Shown one piece after another: positions 42,537 through 52,702 of a stretch of 64,000 nucleotides of DNA. Made by a program: the position numbers and the translations under genes. The DNA lies in the NCBI GenBank assembly GCA_039566865.1, contig CM076949.1, positions 4,493,501-4,557,500 on the forward strand. Reading direction: 5' to 3'. How positions within the stretch are numbered: position 1 is the first letter of the stretch; every line of letters begins with the position of its first letter. A model generated the notes under the pieces. It did no database searches. It saw nothing but the letters and a program-made list of their open reading frames with translations, and was not told the origin of the DNA. The DNA is from Aurelia coerulea (Eukaryota; Cnidaria; Scyphozoa; Semaeostomeae; Ulmaridae).

Positions 42537-44709
42537 ACACTCTTTCTATTGTCCCCCTGTCTAACTGTTCTTTAATTATACGATCACACTCTTGCAATAT
42601 TTCAGGTTCCTGTCTCAATTTACTCACCTGTCCTTTCAATCTTTTTAAACTATTCCAATAATTTGATGGGAGTTTATCATGACCTTCCTTCCACGGCAAT
42701 CCTACCTTATACCTTTCTCCGTTAAATGAGATATTATCTTTCAAAGCCTCGTGTACCTCACTCTCCTCCCGTATTCCAACTGTTTCCAAGTCCCAAAGCT
42801 TCTTCACACTTTTTTCCAACTCTCTTTTTTCTTCTTTCTTACCATGATTTTCATCCTTCATCACTTCACTACCAACCAAATTCACATTCATTTCACTTCT
42901 CACTCTCTCCCCCCTTAAGGGACCCGAGAGCACCCAACCTAATTTGGTTTCTACAGCAACTGGGTCATACTGCTCCCCCCTTATAGTTCTGTCTCCTTGG
43001 AAACACCAGAGGTAATCCGAGCCTATAAGAACTTCCACTTCTAGAATATCTGCATTTTTACATACATCAGAAAACCACAACCCTTTCAAGTGTTTATACT
43101 GCATCTTTCTCACTTCTATATGCTCATTTCTGATACTAGATATACTTGGAACAAAATATGCTTCAATTTTAGTCCCTTCCCCACCATTTACAGGGCACAA
43201 TTCAAACTGAAATACTTCCTTTGACCCCTTAATGGTCCCTTCCTGCCCGAAAGTACTTATTTCAATGGTCTCCTTTCTCATGGGCTGTAATCCTGACACA
43301 ACTCTTGGAGTAACAAAAGATCTCTGACTGCCTGTATCAAACAGAACTCTAACTCTCACTGCACTACCTAGGCCTGGACACTTCACTAAAGCTTGCGCTG
43401 TCTGCAAAGCTATGCTACACTCTGTCCCTACATGCAGAGTTGGACTCGTGCTAGTCCCCGTAGGGCCTGCTGATTCCCCAGGGCTGTCGCATAGAGAAAT
43501 ATGATGTTTCCCCTTACAACGCGCGCAAGAAAAATTTGAATTACATTTCCAAAAAACGTGACCCTTTCGCATGCACAAATAGCAACGACCATACTTACGA
43601 GCCAGCTGTTTTCTCTGTTCTATAGATGTAATTTCGTTACAATCGTGATGTTCATGATTTCCTTTACAAAATGCACAAAATAGGTTTTTCGTTTTAGTCA
43701 CAAGTGTGCTGGCCGTCGCTGGCTTAGCGGCAGCAGCTACATCATCTCTCTTCCCTTGATAATCGAGCCTAACGTTTTTCTTCTCCACTCGTCCATATTC
43801 TTCTCTCAGTTCTAATTCAATCCGAATCTGTTCTGGCATTTCATCTACTTTCCAGTTCAAGTAATCTCTTCCGCGCGTAATCTGCAAGCGAATTCCCTCA
43901 GGCAATTTCTTGATGATTCCTGGAACAACAATGCTTTCATAACTTACTGGATTCACGTCCAAAGCTTCTAGCGCTCTGTGATTACATTCCACCGCGTCGT
44001 ATAGTTTCCTGAGCCTCACAATGTCCCATTCGTTAAAAACAGGCTGCAAGCTCAACAGTGCATCAACATGCGCTTGATGTATTACTGACTTTCTTCCGAA
44101 CCTTTTCTGCAATGCTTCTATTGCCAATCCATAATTTGCAGCAGTCGTACGAAATCCTGTGATGCTTGATTTTGCTGCACCTGACACGTAACGACGCAAA
44201 TATGCAAATTTGTCAACATCCGAAATGTCCCCATTATCATGAACCGCACTTTGGAACGTGTCCCAAAATTCCTGCCATTGTTCTGGCCTTCCCGTAAAAG
44301 TTGGCATCTCTAACTTGGGCAATTTTGCTTGAACTTTGCTCCTCGTATTCGACTGAGAAGTTTCCACAACCACTGCCGATGCAGTGTTCCTTTCTAGATA
44401 TTTTTCTATGCCAACCAATGCGGCAGTCATTTCCGATCTCATACCACCAGACTCCTGTATTTCCGAAAATATTTGTCGATCGCCATCTTCTTTTTCCGCT
44501 ACAGCTTCTGTCAACAAATCCAGAACTTTCTCGTCCAATCCTTCCAATCTTTTCAACTGATCGACCAAACTTGCCTTCAGTTGAAGAGCCAAATCTACGT
44601 TCCTTTGTGTCGAATCAATTGTCAGTAATGTTTCCGTTCTCTTCAAGGTCTCCGTCACAAAAAGCCTATGTCCCTTTCGTTTCTTGACATTTTTCTTCAA
44701 GTCAGCCAT
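42403..44709 (-). CDS. gag: BEL/Pao Gag-protease and start of RT
   Basis: 768 codons on the minus strand. An N-terminal coiled region is followed by a gag-like domain with FTGRPEQWQEFWDTFQ and YLRRYVSGAAKSSI (about residues 150-200). Three cysteine/histidine knuckles follow (CAFCKGNHEHHDC, CYLCMRKGHVFWKC, CARCKGKHHISLC, about residues 340-405), then an aspartic protease with LFDTGSQRSFV. The frame runs into the reverse transcriptase start (PNHAVVRKD, VRMVFDASSK) and stops at 42,403. RT continues one base over, so a single-base shift near 42,420 (a purine-rich run) separates the two frames. BEL elements usually have one continuous ORF, so this is likely a disabling indel. Confidence 0.9.
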   Translation of the reverse strand: MADLKKNVKKRKGHRLFVTETLKRTETLLTIDSTQRNVDLALQLKASLVDQLKRLEGLDEKVLDLLTEAVAEKEDGDRQIFSEIQESGGMRSEMTAALVGIEKYLERNTASAVVVETSQSNTRSKVQAKLPKLEMPTFTGRPEQWQEFWDTFQSAVHDNGDISDVDKFAYLRRYVSGAAKSSITGFRTTAANYGLAIEALQKRFGRKSVIHQAHVDALLSLQPVFNEWDIVRLRKLYDAVECNHRALEALDVNPVSYESIVVPGIIKKLPEGIRLQITRGRDYLNWKVDEMPEQIRIELELREEYGRVEKKNVRLDYQGKRDDVAAAAKPATASTLVTKTKNLFCAFCKGNHEHHDCNEITSIEQRKQLARKYGRCYLCMRKGHVFWKCNSNFSCARCKGKHHISLCDSPGESAGPTGTSTSPTLHVGTECSIALQTAQALVKCPGLGSAVRVRVLFDTGSQRSFVTPRVVSGLQPMRKETIEISTFGQEGTIKGSKEVFQFELCPVNGGEGTKIEAYFVPSISSIRNEHIEVRKMQYKHLKGLWFSDVCKNADILEVEVLIGSDYLWCFQGDRTIRGEQYDPVAVETKLGWVLSGPLRGERVRSEMNVNLVGSEVMKDENHGKKEEKRELEKSVKKLWDLETVGIREESEVHEALKDNISFNGERYKVGLPWKEGHDKLPSNYWNSLKRLKGQVSKLRQEPEILQECDRIIKEQLDRGTIERVCELEKSDKIHYLPNHAVVRKDAKTTKVRMVFDASSKEKGGGVIE

Positions 44710-44779
44710 GTCTTTTCCTGCACTGGCTGTGATTCAGTTGTCTTCAAATCGTTTTATCCAGTTCCAATCTTCAATCTAT

Positions 44780-44799
44780 CCGGCTCGGTGGACCATCTA
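44780..44799 (-). promoter_or_regulatory. BEL primer binding site
   Basis: Read on the minus strand, five bases after the 5' LTR comes TGGTCCACCGAGCCGG. It starts with TGG, as expected for pairing with a tRNA 3' CCA end. The tRNA was not identified. Confidence 0.6.
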
Positions 44800-45129
44800 T
44801 GTGGAAACGTCAATCCACCTGCTGCTAATACCACACCAGTGCAGGAATAACACAGAGACTAGGCTTGTTCTAAATAGAGGACTGTATCATTCTAACTTCG
44901 ACAAATCCGTTCTCAACTGAAACGTATGGCCGTTCACGGCCCGATCTAGCTCAAAAGAGATAGAGTAAACAACTACACGCCCCTATAACATAGTCGTGCC
45001 AAAAACACATACGCAAGCGGTCACATGCATCTACAATGAACCAATAAGCGTTTTAATTACGTACCAATTTATCACTTACGTTTAGACATATATCCCAGTA
45101 AATTTTCAAAACTACAACGCGCCTCCACA
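44800..45129 (-). repeat. BEL/Pao element 5' LTR
   Basis: 330 bp, about 98.8% identical to 38,971-39,300. On the plus strand it starts TGTGGAAACG and ends GCCTCCACA, followed by the ATGGG target duplication. Confidence 0.95.
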
Positions 45130-45160
45130 ATGGGAGAACGCCAACTTTCTCTGTAGCCAT
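45130..45160 (-). pseudogene. HNMT-like gene, 5' end cut off by the BEL element
   Basis: The minus strand starts with ATG at 45,160 and reads MATEKVGVLP up to the target duplication. The frame continues exactly at 38,970 on the far side of the element (LTEEEYTAAF). This shows the element inserted inside the first ten codons. The upstream promoter is not recognised. Confidence 0.75.
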
Positions 45161-45890
45161 TTCACGCAATGTGAATTGTCTTTATGTTACGTGGAAAAAA
45201 GAAACGCCAACCAGTACGCCTTTTCGGCAGAGTGATACACCCCTCGGGGGTTACCGTATATAAATAACATACGGGTCAAACTTGAACCCCAGGGCGAACC
45301 GCGGCCACCGGCCTGCGGGCGTGAGAAAAGTGACTACGCATGCTCAAAATGCGGCAATCGCTGACGATCGCTGCGATTCGCCTTCGTGGTAGCCTGCGTG
45401 CAGACCACTGATCTGTGGTGCAGACTCGAAATTGAAAAGCGGAGAAAAAGTAGGCCTAGGCTTACCTAACCGCTTAAAAATATGCAGTCTTTCTATTTCC
45501 CGTTCTTTCAATTTTGCACCAAAGAAAGACTGCACGCAGGCTTCGTGGCTTCGTGGTTTGACAGCGATGGGTTAGGCCTAGCCTAAGCTATCAGCAGTCA
45601 CCGACCCCGGCCCCGCCCCCGGCTCTCAGCCCTGTGGCGCTCGGCCCCAGAATTTTTATGATGCAGGTAAACATTTTTATCCCAGTCTGTTTGTAATGCC
45701 AAGTTATGCAACATGTATGCAATGCAAGCAGCGTAATGCCACGTTATGCAAGCAGCACAAATATACCTTCTATTGACTGGTGAGTCATTGTGTGCCATTG
45801 TGAACCATCCATTCTAAACGCGTTGCCTAGGGAACAGATTATTATGATATTTTTGGTGCGCTATTACAATAAGGCTAATATTAGATTAGG
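45161..45890. other. Upstream region of the HNMT-like gene
   Basis: Locally GC-richer sequence (for example CCCCGGCCCCGCCCCCGGC near 45,605). It could include the old promoter. A short inverted or direct repeat of TATGCAA and CAGCGTAATGCCA elements lies near 45,690-45,760. No exon seen. Confidence 0.35.
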
Positions 45891-45896
45891 ACTAAG

Positions 45897-46319
45897 CAAT
45901 CCACCTTTTCAAGATAAGGGGCGCGAAAGCGGAAGTATTTTGTTGTTTGATATTTTGCATTTTTTAGGCTAAATTCTTATTCTGCGTACAAAGTTTAGTG
46001 TTGAGACAAATTTTCAAATTCATATCTGTCTTTATTTCGAAATTATGGCGATTTAAAGAATTTGAATTCATAAGGGCTTTCACCGTGAAATCGAAGTTTG
46101 GACAAAATTTGTCCAAAGTTTTGATTTCACCGTCAAAGTCTTTATGACTTTGAATTCTTAACATTGCCATAATTTCGAAAGGAAGACATGTATGAATGTG
46201 AAAATTTGCTTCCTTGCTAAACATTGTACGCAGAACAAGATTTTAGCCTCTAAAATGCAAAATCTCAAACAGCAAAATACTTCCGCTTTCACGCTTCTTA
46301 TCTTGAAAAGGTGGATTGT
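45897..46319. mobile_element. Foldback MITE with CAATCCACCTTTTCAAGATAAG ends
   Basis: Two arms of about 200 bp are inverted copies: CAATCCACCTTTTCAAGATA on the left and its complement ending GGTGGATTG on the right, around a centre near 46,105-46,125 (TTTGGACAAAATTTGTCCAAA). CTAAG-like sequence flanks both sides, but the duplication is uncertain. Confidence 0.75.
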
Positions 46320-46951
46320 CTAAAGACTTCAAAATGATGAATGATCTGACATATAAATAGCGCAAAGGCCAGTGCAAGTTTATATGGAAGTGCATATAAA
46401 TAGCACTTGCCCATAAATAGCACAAAGAAACGCCTATCCCTCCATTGTTTTCTTTGGCTCGGCTTTCTTTCACCTCTCGTTGGATTATCAAATACAATAG
46501 GCTATTCATAAACCTATGAGATCTCAGGTTATTCGATAGATTAGCGCTAATCGTGGTTTGAACAACCCAGCCCTGAGTGATAATAATTTGAGCAGACGAT
46601 TTACGTACATGCAATTTCCTAATCTCCTGAATTCTTATTGGACAGTTATTTTTGCAGCGAGCGTAGCGAAGCGGACATTTAGATGCGACAAATTGCCAAT
46701 CGTGGATTATGTATGTATGTGGCTCCGCTAAACCTGCCCAGCAAAATTGCTTTCTGGGATGAGGTGTTTTGTTTGTGATTGGATAAAACCAAATTGATAA
46801 AACACAATATCTGCATTGCGTCATTCGAAAGGTATTTCTACCTGGAGAGTTCCTTTGGCAACCAAAACGATTATGGCTACATTCAAATTCAATCAGCTGG
46901 TTCTAATTGCTTCAAAATCAAACAATGTCCAAATCTTGAATCACAGACTGA
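46320..46951. other. Non-coding stretch
   Basis: Contains small repeats of CATATAAATAGCAC near 46,350-46,430 and a solo end of the GGGCCCGGTTGTTC MITE near 46,540-46,576. The 193-codon open frame over 46,243-46,824 on the minus strand includes MITE arm sequence and matches no family, so I do not call it. Confidence 0.4.
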
Positions 46952-47433
46952 GACCCCGTTTACACGAGAGAAAACTGGATCGATCCAGAACGGGATCGAT
47001 CCCAAACTGGTACGGATCGGCCTTGCGTTTACACGGGATCGCTTGGGATCGATCCGCTATCCGTGCTAGTTTGGGATCGATTGCCAGAGCGATCCAGTTT
47101 GGGATCGATCCCGTCAGAGCCTCGTGTAAACGGCTGGATCGATCCCAAACTGGCACGGATGCAAAACGAGGCAAGCCGAAAAAAGAAATTGAGGCGTTTT
47201 CATAATGACACATCTTTGTCACCCTGACAACAAATGGCGTGAAGTCTTTACGCATGCGCAAATCTTTATAAGGAGTCTGGGAATTAGTGACAAGCTGCCT
47301 GGATCGATCCCGTGTAAACGCAACAAAATTTGGGATCGATCCCGTGTAAACACCTGCAAAATTTTGGGATCGATCCCGAACTGGATCGATCCCGTTCTGG
47401 ATCGATCCAGTTTTCTCTCGTGTAAACGGGGTC
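46952..47433. mobile_element. Harbinger-like MITE packed with GGGATCGATCC
   Basis: 482 bp with GACCCCGTTTACACGAGAG ends, inverted, and a 3-bp duplication TGA on each side (46,949-46,951; 47,434-47,436). The palindromic core GGATCGATCC, in full or one-base-variant form, occurs a dozen or so times on both sides, often next to GTGTAAACG. The centre (about 47,155-47,290) is unique. Confidence 0.8.
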
Positions 47434-47436
47434 TGA

Positions 47437-48570
47437 GTCCAAATATTGATTTCTTCCTCTCGTACTCCATGCCAAATGTCATAACAAACCTTTTATAACT
47501 CACATTACTGCTTCTTGGACTGCTTAGATTTAGGTCGCCGTTAAAAATCGCAATTTTATGTTTATAGTGGTGCTAATAGCTTCATGCAGGTACTGTACTT
47601 TGTAGAAATAAGGAAATTAACTCAAACTTAGCCAAACTTATGCCAGCATTTTCTTTGTATGATCATGATATGATTAAGTAAAAGCGGAAAACATGTCGGA
47701 AACTTGGCCAGAATCAGACGCAGGCTTGGTAAAATGCGATAAATCAAATTTGGAGTACAATGTCCATCCAAAGATCAGAAATATGATAAAATACATGAAA
47801 TAACACTGGTTTGCAAAATAGATCTGCAAAGTACTGCAATTTTGCTACTTTTTTCAGGAAATTGTGATTCGGGAATTTTGCGATACGAAATACGTAGCTG
47901 CAAAGGGTAATAAAATTGCATTGCCATGATATCCTCATAGCAGGGTTATCAGAAAAAATTTACTAGGAGGGCGGCCCCACCAAAATAGGTCTAGACAAAC
48001 TTCAGACAAGACAGCCATGCGATCAACTGTCAATAGTCATCATTTACTTGAGATTCCTTACTGATAATTACCTAATTTTTGGAATTGTACTCTAACTCGC
48101 ATCTTCCCTTGCAAAATCCATCCTTATGGGGGGGGGCAGATAACTGCTCGTGAATGGTAGCGAATAACCACCCAATCACCCTCTAACGTTGGCAGACTAT
48201 TCTTCTGAGCTGCACTCACTTAACGTCATTAACAGCTAGTTGTTTCCTTTATTGCTTAAGAAGTCATGAGAGTATATCTGATATGATTCAATGAATCAGT
48301 GTTCGCCGCAAAATGAAATTCGTACACACATGACTGAAAATAAGGTTTTTGAGACAACTTTTCGAGTACCTTCACGAAAATAAAAATGCATATTCGACCA
48401 ATAAAGATACAGAGCTGGTTTTGCCACGAATCGATTCTACACGCCATATTTGTTTTTCTGCGTTTGGTTAAAATCTCATCAGGGATCGGCGTTACATCGA
48501 ATTTCATTCCTTCAAAAATTGACCTATGTTCAAGAATTTTCAGGAACGCTACAAATAAAATAGAGCTGAC
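47437..48570. other. Non-coding stretch, nothing recognised
   Basis: AT-rich unique sequence. No exon with convincing splice sites. A G run of nine bases lies near 48,128. Confidence 0.4.
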
Positions 48571-48893
48571 GGAGATATAAGGTGACAAAAGACAAATGAC
48601 GGAGATATAAGGTGACTTAAATCAGGGGCCTGGGAAATCTAAATATAGCTTATTGTATTCCATTGTATTTGATGATATCGAGAGATTAGCAAATCAATTG
48701 GACAAATGAAAGCGCTAAGCCATCTTTTGTTCTATTTTTAAACTAGGCGCTATATATCCGTCATTTGTCTTTAAATCATTCTCTTTCGCAATAGAAACCA
48801 GCGGAAACATTTACGAATAGGTCACCACAAATCCAATTCAATTTCTTTGCACCATTTTATCATAATTTTGATAAAGTGTGATAAGATCTCGGA

Positions 48894-49239
48894 CCCAGGG
48901 GGGACACTCAGGACATACGCATACGGGGGGGTCAGTCCAAGAAATTTTCAGGAACCCCAAAAATATCAGTTTAGCTTCATTACAACCCAAAAATATCAGC
49001 TCATTTTATACCCTAACGTCTGTAAATGAACATAAAAGATCCTGAAACAATGCAAATTGAGGTCAGGATTGCCTCTAAAGAACCCAGAAATATCATTTTG
49101 ACAATATTTTATGCCCAAAAATATCAAAAACATAATTTCATTTTTTTTGGACCCAAAAATATCACTTTCGGCAATATTCTGACCTAAAAATATCGGACTT
49201 ACCTCCCCGTATGTGCATGTGCTGAGTGCCCCCCCTGGG
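48894..49239. mobile_element. MITE with CCCAGGGGGG ends and internal AAATATC repeats
   Basis: 346 bp. The left end is CCCAGGGGGGACACTCAGGAC and the right end is its near-complement, flanked by a perfect 8-bp duplication ATCTCGGA (48,886-48,893; 49,240-49,247), the hAT size. The interior holds five or six copies of CCCAAAAATATCA spaced about 30-50 bp apart. Confidence 0.8.
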
Positions 49240-49315
49240 ATCTCGGATAAGATTTCACAGCCTCTGCAGCAAACCTTCCAACTACCGTTGATTCAAAGTT
49301 TTCTTGTTACAAACA

Positions 49316-49902
49316 CCTTGGAAGAACAAGGACAGATTTTGTGAGACAATAGTTGCTTTCGTTGACACCTGAATTCAAAGCAATTTGCGATCGCAGACAA
49401 AGGAAATTAATTCAACCAATAATTCAAAACAAACAAAGCCGCAAAGTTTCTTTGAAACCCAGGTAGCTAGTTCGCTTGTTGTGAATTCCAGAAGTTGTTT
49501 TTAAGAGCAAATATGAACATAGATCAAAAGAAGAAGGATATATCTACACATCTACCTCGGGCATTTTATTGATTTGGTTCAAAAGCCGATTGGCAGGCGA
49601 TTCAACTCCCTTATTTGTTTGGGTGTTATTAAAATACTTACTGCTCAGCTTCTGAACCAAATAAATAAAATGCCCGAGGTAGATGTGTGGATATATTCTT
49701 CTTCTTTCGATATATGCTCATGTTTGCTCTTAAAAACAATTTCTGGAACGCAAAACGATCGCGCTAGCTACCTGGGTTTCAGAAAAACTTTTGCGGCTTT
49801 GGGAATTTCCTTTGCCTGCGATCGCAAATCGCTTTGAATTCAGGTGTCAACAAAAGCAACTCATGCTATTGTCTTACAAAATCTGTCCTTGCTCCTTGGC
49901 AG
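49316..49902. mobile_element. Foldback MITE, AACAAGGRCAG family, copy 2
   Basis: The element is 49,325-49,893, flanked by CCTTGGAAG and CCTTGGCAG (9 bp, one mismatch). Same arm sequences as copy 1, including GAAGAAGGATATATCTACAC and its inverse. Confidence 0.9.
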
Positions 49903-50670
49903 GCTTGCATAAAACAAAAGGTTGTGCAAGGCTCAGGTCTCCCATATGATACAGCCAATTAATACCTTTGATAATAGGTTGCACACCTTTGAAAACAGAT
50001 TGCAGGGGAAATTTCTTTAAACAAATTATGTACTTTTACGATGTGACAAAGAGATTTGCAATTCTTGAGAAAGGTTTTGTTTTCTCTTTATTTTGCTACG
50101 ATAGAATGCCTTCAGGAGTGTGCAATCTATTCTCAAAGGTATCATTTGCTGTGTCATATGGGAGACCTAAGTCTTGCAAAACCTTGTGTTTTATGCAAGC
50201 CTTCCAAGATTTCCAAGGTGTTTGCAACAAGAAAATTTTGCATCGAAGGTAGTTGGACGGTTTGCTGCAGAGGCTGTGAAATCTTATCACATCTAATCGA
50301 AATTATCGATGATAAAATGGTGGAAAGAAGCTGGATTTTGTGGTGACCTTACTCGAAAATTTATCCGCTGGTTATTACTGCGAAAGAGACATATATAATG
50401 CCGATTATTGGGATTCTGCTGCGGGTGAAGGTAGGCCCACTATCATAATCTTACAAAGAGCTTCGATGTGGATTACCAAAACCTAGGCGTGAAATATTTT
50501 ACCAATGCAATATCTCTTGTATCATCATCCGCAAAATTTCATATAAAACATGAATATAGTGGAGCCTTATCTGACATATTACTCCGTGTATAGGGGCCGC
50601 GAAAATTGGATATCACAGTCTGGGTTTCAAATATTCTGCTGGGTAGCCGAGGTTCAATATTTGCCAGCAT

Positions 50671-51401
50671 AGGTTCCAAATCTTTATCTCGGCGTAAAAA
50701 GGTGGGTGTGAAATTCAATGACCTATTTCTTTTGATTGAATGGCTTGAATGAAACTTTAGATATTTATCTATAATTCTACCGTTGGACTTTTCAGAAATT
50801 TTGAATATTTTTGAAAATTACAGCGTATCTTACATTTCAACTCATTAGAGGATGTGACGCCATCAAATTTCTAAATCATAAACCAGATGAGTGACAGAAT
50901 TTTACTTGATACCATTTTGTAGGCATTCATAATCTACCGGGTGTCCCAAAATGATGTATTATTATTTGATTGCTTACATGTCCATAACCAATGAACCGAT
51001 TTTCAAACACTTTGTTTTATTTGATTGCCTAAAGGCTAAATTTTATTTTAAGATGTTGGTTGTGGTTTTACCAGTTTTTGAAAATCGGTTCATCGGTTAT
51101 GGACATATAGGCAATTAAACGATAATACATCATTTTGGGACACCCGGTATGGTTTTTTTTCGAAATTATTTCATGTTATGTCAAATATTTTAGAAATTAC
51201 GATGGTTTTAAGTTTTTTTTGAAAATTTTTCTTGAATTCTTGAAAAAGAAGAAAAACACTATAATTCTGCAAATATTGAAGATTTCGGAAAATTCCAACG
51301 GTAGAATTATAGCAAAATAGCTAAAGTTTCCTTGCAGTCATTCAGTTCAAAGAAATAGGTCACTCAATTTTACACCAGCCTTTTTAATGATTTGAAACCT
51401 A
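50671..51401. mobile_element. GGTTCCAAATC-family MITE, copy 3, with nested MITE
   Basis: Starts TAGGTTCCAAATCTTTAT and ends GATTTGAAACCTA. It matches copy 1 at 505-1,017 throughout, except for the 211-bp insertion at 50,937-51,147. Confidence 0.8.
50937..51147. mobile_element. 211-bp MITE with CCGGGTGTCCCAAAATGATG ends
   Basis: Perfect-looking terminal inverted repeats over about 24 bp, flanked by TA. The uninterrupted host sequence is visible in copy 1 near 765 (CATAAACTATGG), which confirms precise insertion at TA. Confidence 0.9.
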
Positions 51402-51846
51402 TGCTATATTTGCCACATCAACAGTCAATCAGCTGCAAAGTTTTGGTTTCAAATTACATGATAAATATTGAGCTTTGGCTGAAATTTCAGGCTCTGCCCC
51501 GGCTGGATGATTAATTCCATCGAATTTCTTGACAAAATTGTTATTCCTTATGGTTTGGGGCCAATGTAAAGTCGGGATTAACTTTTCATGTGATGAAAGA
51601 CACTTCACCTTGATTAATCAAGATGAAATTTCAGCCCTAGCAGATATAACGCCAATTTCGGCATACCCTGAAGCATTTTCTATGCCTGAAAAATCACTTA
51701 GGTTGTCCCTCAATAGACCTTTTAGCCATTCTACAAAGAGCCAGGGGCGTAGGGCTTCAATCAGTATTGTGCACATTCGAAAATCCTACAATATGCATGA
51801 AAATAAAATTCGATCCAGACTCTTCTTTTAGGATGGCCAAAAGGTA
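51402..51846. other. Non-coding stretch, nothing recognised
   Basis: Unique sequence between two MITEs. No exon or repeat identified. Confidence 0.4.
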
Positions 51847-52477
51847 CCGGGAGAGTCAGAAAAAAGTATCCTCGCTTGGAAGGTCACTGCCCCATGAATA
51901 TCAAAGCAATAATATTGAAAAATGTCTTGTTTTATTGCCAATATGTTCAATTAGGTTCAGTAATTTACCCGGCCTTAATCGGCCATTCCTTCCCGTGGAT
52001 ATGGGTGATTTTCTGCAGAAAGCCCCTTCAAAAAAACCTGCAAAAACGAATGAAAACAATGAGCACATTTTCCTTCCTAGAATTGATGACACTCACATAA
52101 ATTCATGTATTTTGTCCTCTTGGGAGAATGGAATCCCCCTGAATAGGTCATCGATACCAGGGGGAGGACTTGTTCATCCTCCCAAGAGGATAGCACGTGC
52201 TAAAGCGTTCACAAGTCATTACTGTAAGGCCATTGTAAGGCAGAAATGTTAGGGAAATGTGTTCATGATTCTGGGCCCGTTTTGAAGGTTTTTTGAAGAG
52301 GCTTTCTGGAGAAAATCCCTCATGATTTCAGAATGGAGTGGCCGATTTCAGTCAGGTAAATTTTATAGTAGATTTGAGAATTTCTACCATTAAACTATAT
52401 ATTTGCCGATATAATTGTCTTGATATCCAGGGAGCCGTGACCTTTCAAACGGGGATTCTTTTTTCTGACTCACCCGG
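51847..52477. mobile_element. 631-bp MITE, copy 2, reverse orientation
   Basis: Same length as copy 1 at 9,094-9,724 and its reverse complement along the whole length (for example CCTTACAATGGCC blocks). TA flanks both ends. The left terminus carries one change (CCGGGAGAGTCAG). Confidence 0.9.
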
Positions 52478-52537
52478 TATATATATAGCTCTGTTAAAAA
52501 CGTCCTTGATTCAAAGAAAGTAATACCCATGAGGATG

Positions 52538-52702
52538 CTAATCTTCCATTTTCATTCCATTTTTCTTCATCTCTGCTTCAAGTTCTTCTAATAATAATCG
52601 TGCATTGTGATGACTTGGTGCGACCTTTTTATATAGAGCACGAGCAGCATGCCAATCCTTCTCTACACCTAAGCCATGATAGTACATGTTGCCAAGGTTA
52701 AC
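52538..52702 (-). CDS. SEL1-repeat protein, last exon
   Basis: 165 bp on the minus strand after TTTGCTGCAG. It reads VNLGNMYYHGLGVEKDW, then ARALYKKVAPSHHNARLLLE, and ends KNGMKMED before TAG at 52,538. It contains one full SEL1-like repeat (A/G-x-x-LG-x-x-Y-x-x-G-x-GV-x-x-D-x-x-x-A) and a short charged helical tail. It begins in phase 0, matching the end of the exon at 53,703. SEL1 repeats are pairs of alpha helices that form scaffolds for protein-protein contacts. Which family member this is cannot be told from the C-terminus. Confidence 0.8.
   Translation of the reverse strand, partial: VNLGNMYYHGLGVEKDWHAARALYKKVAPSHHNARLLLEELEAEMKKNGMKMED

Larger units (their letters stand above)
48779..50392. 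mobile_element. Large foldback element with nested insertions
   Basis: Left-arm blocks (CTCTTTCGCA, CCAGCGGAAA-like, CACCACAAATCC, TTATCATAATTTTGATAAAG-like, TTTCACAGCCTCTGCAGC) recur inverted at 50,210-50,392 (GCTGCAGAGGCTGTGAAA...TGCGAAAGAG). Inner arms (GGCTTGCATAAAACA and its inverse) meet near 50,050. A 346-bp MITE and a 569-bp MITE interrupt the left arm. No coding sequence. Confidence 0.65.

Noticed and set aside
45600..45660. CpG-island-like promoter call upstream of the HNMT-like gene
   Set aside because: Short GC-rich run without TATA, initiator or transcript evidence; left as an undescribed upstream region.
46243..46824. 193-codon minus-strand open frame
   Set aside because: It runs through a MITE arm and matches no family; no splice or start support.
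46952..47433. GATC-rich block as an origin or methylation hub
   Set aside because: Inverted ends and a 3-bp duplication explain it as a MITE.
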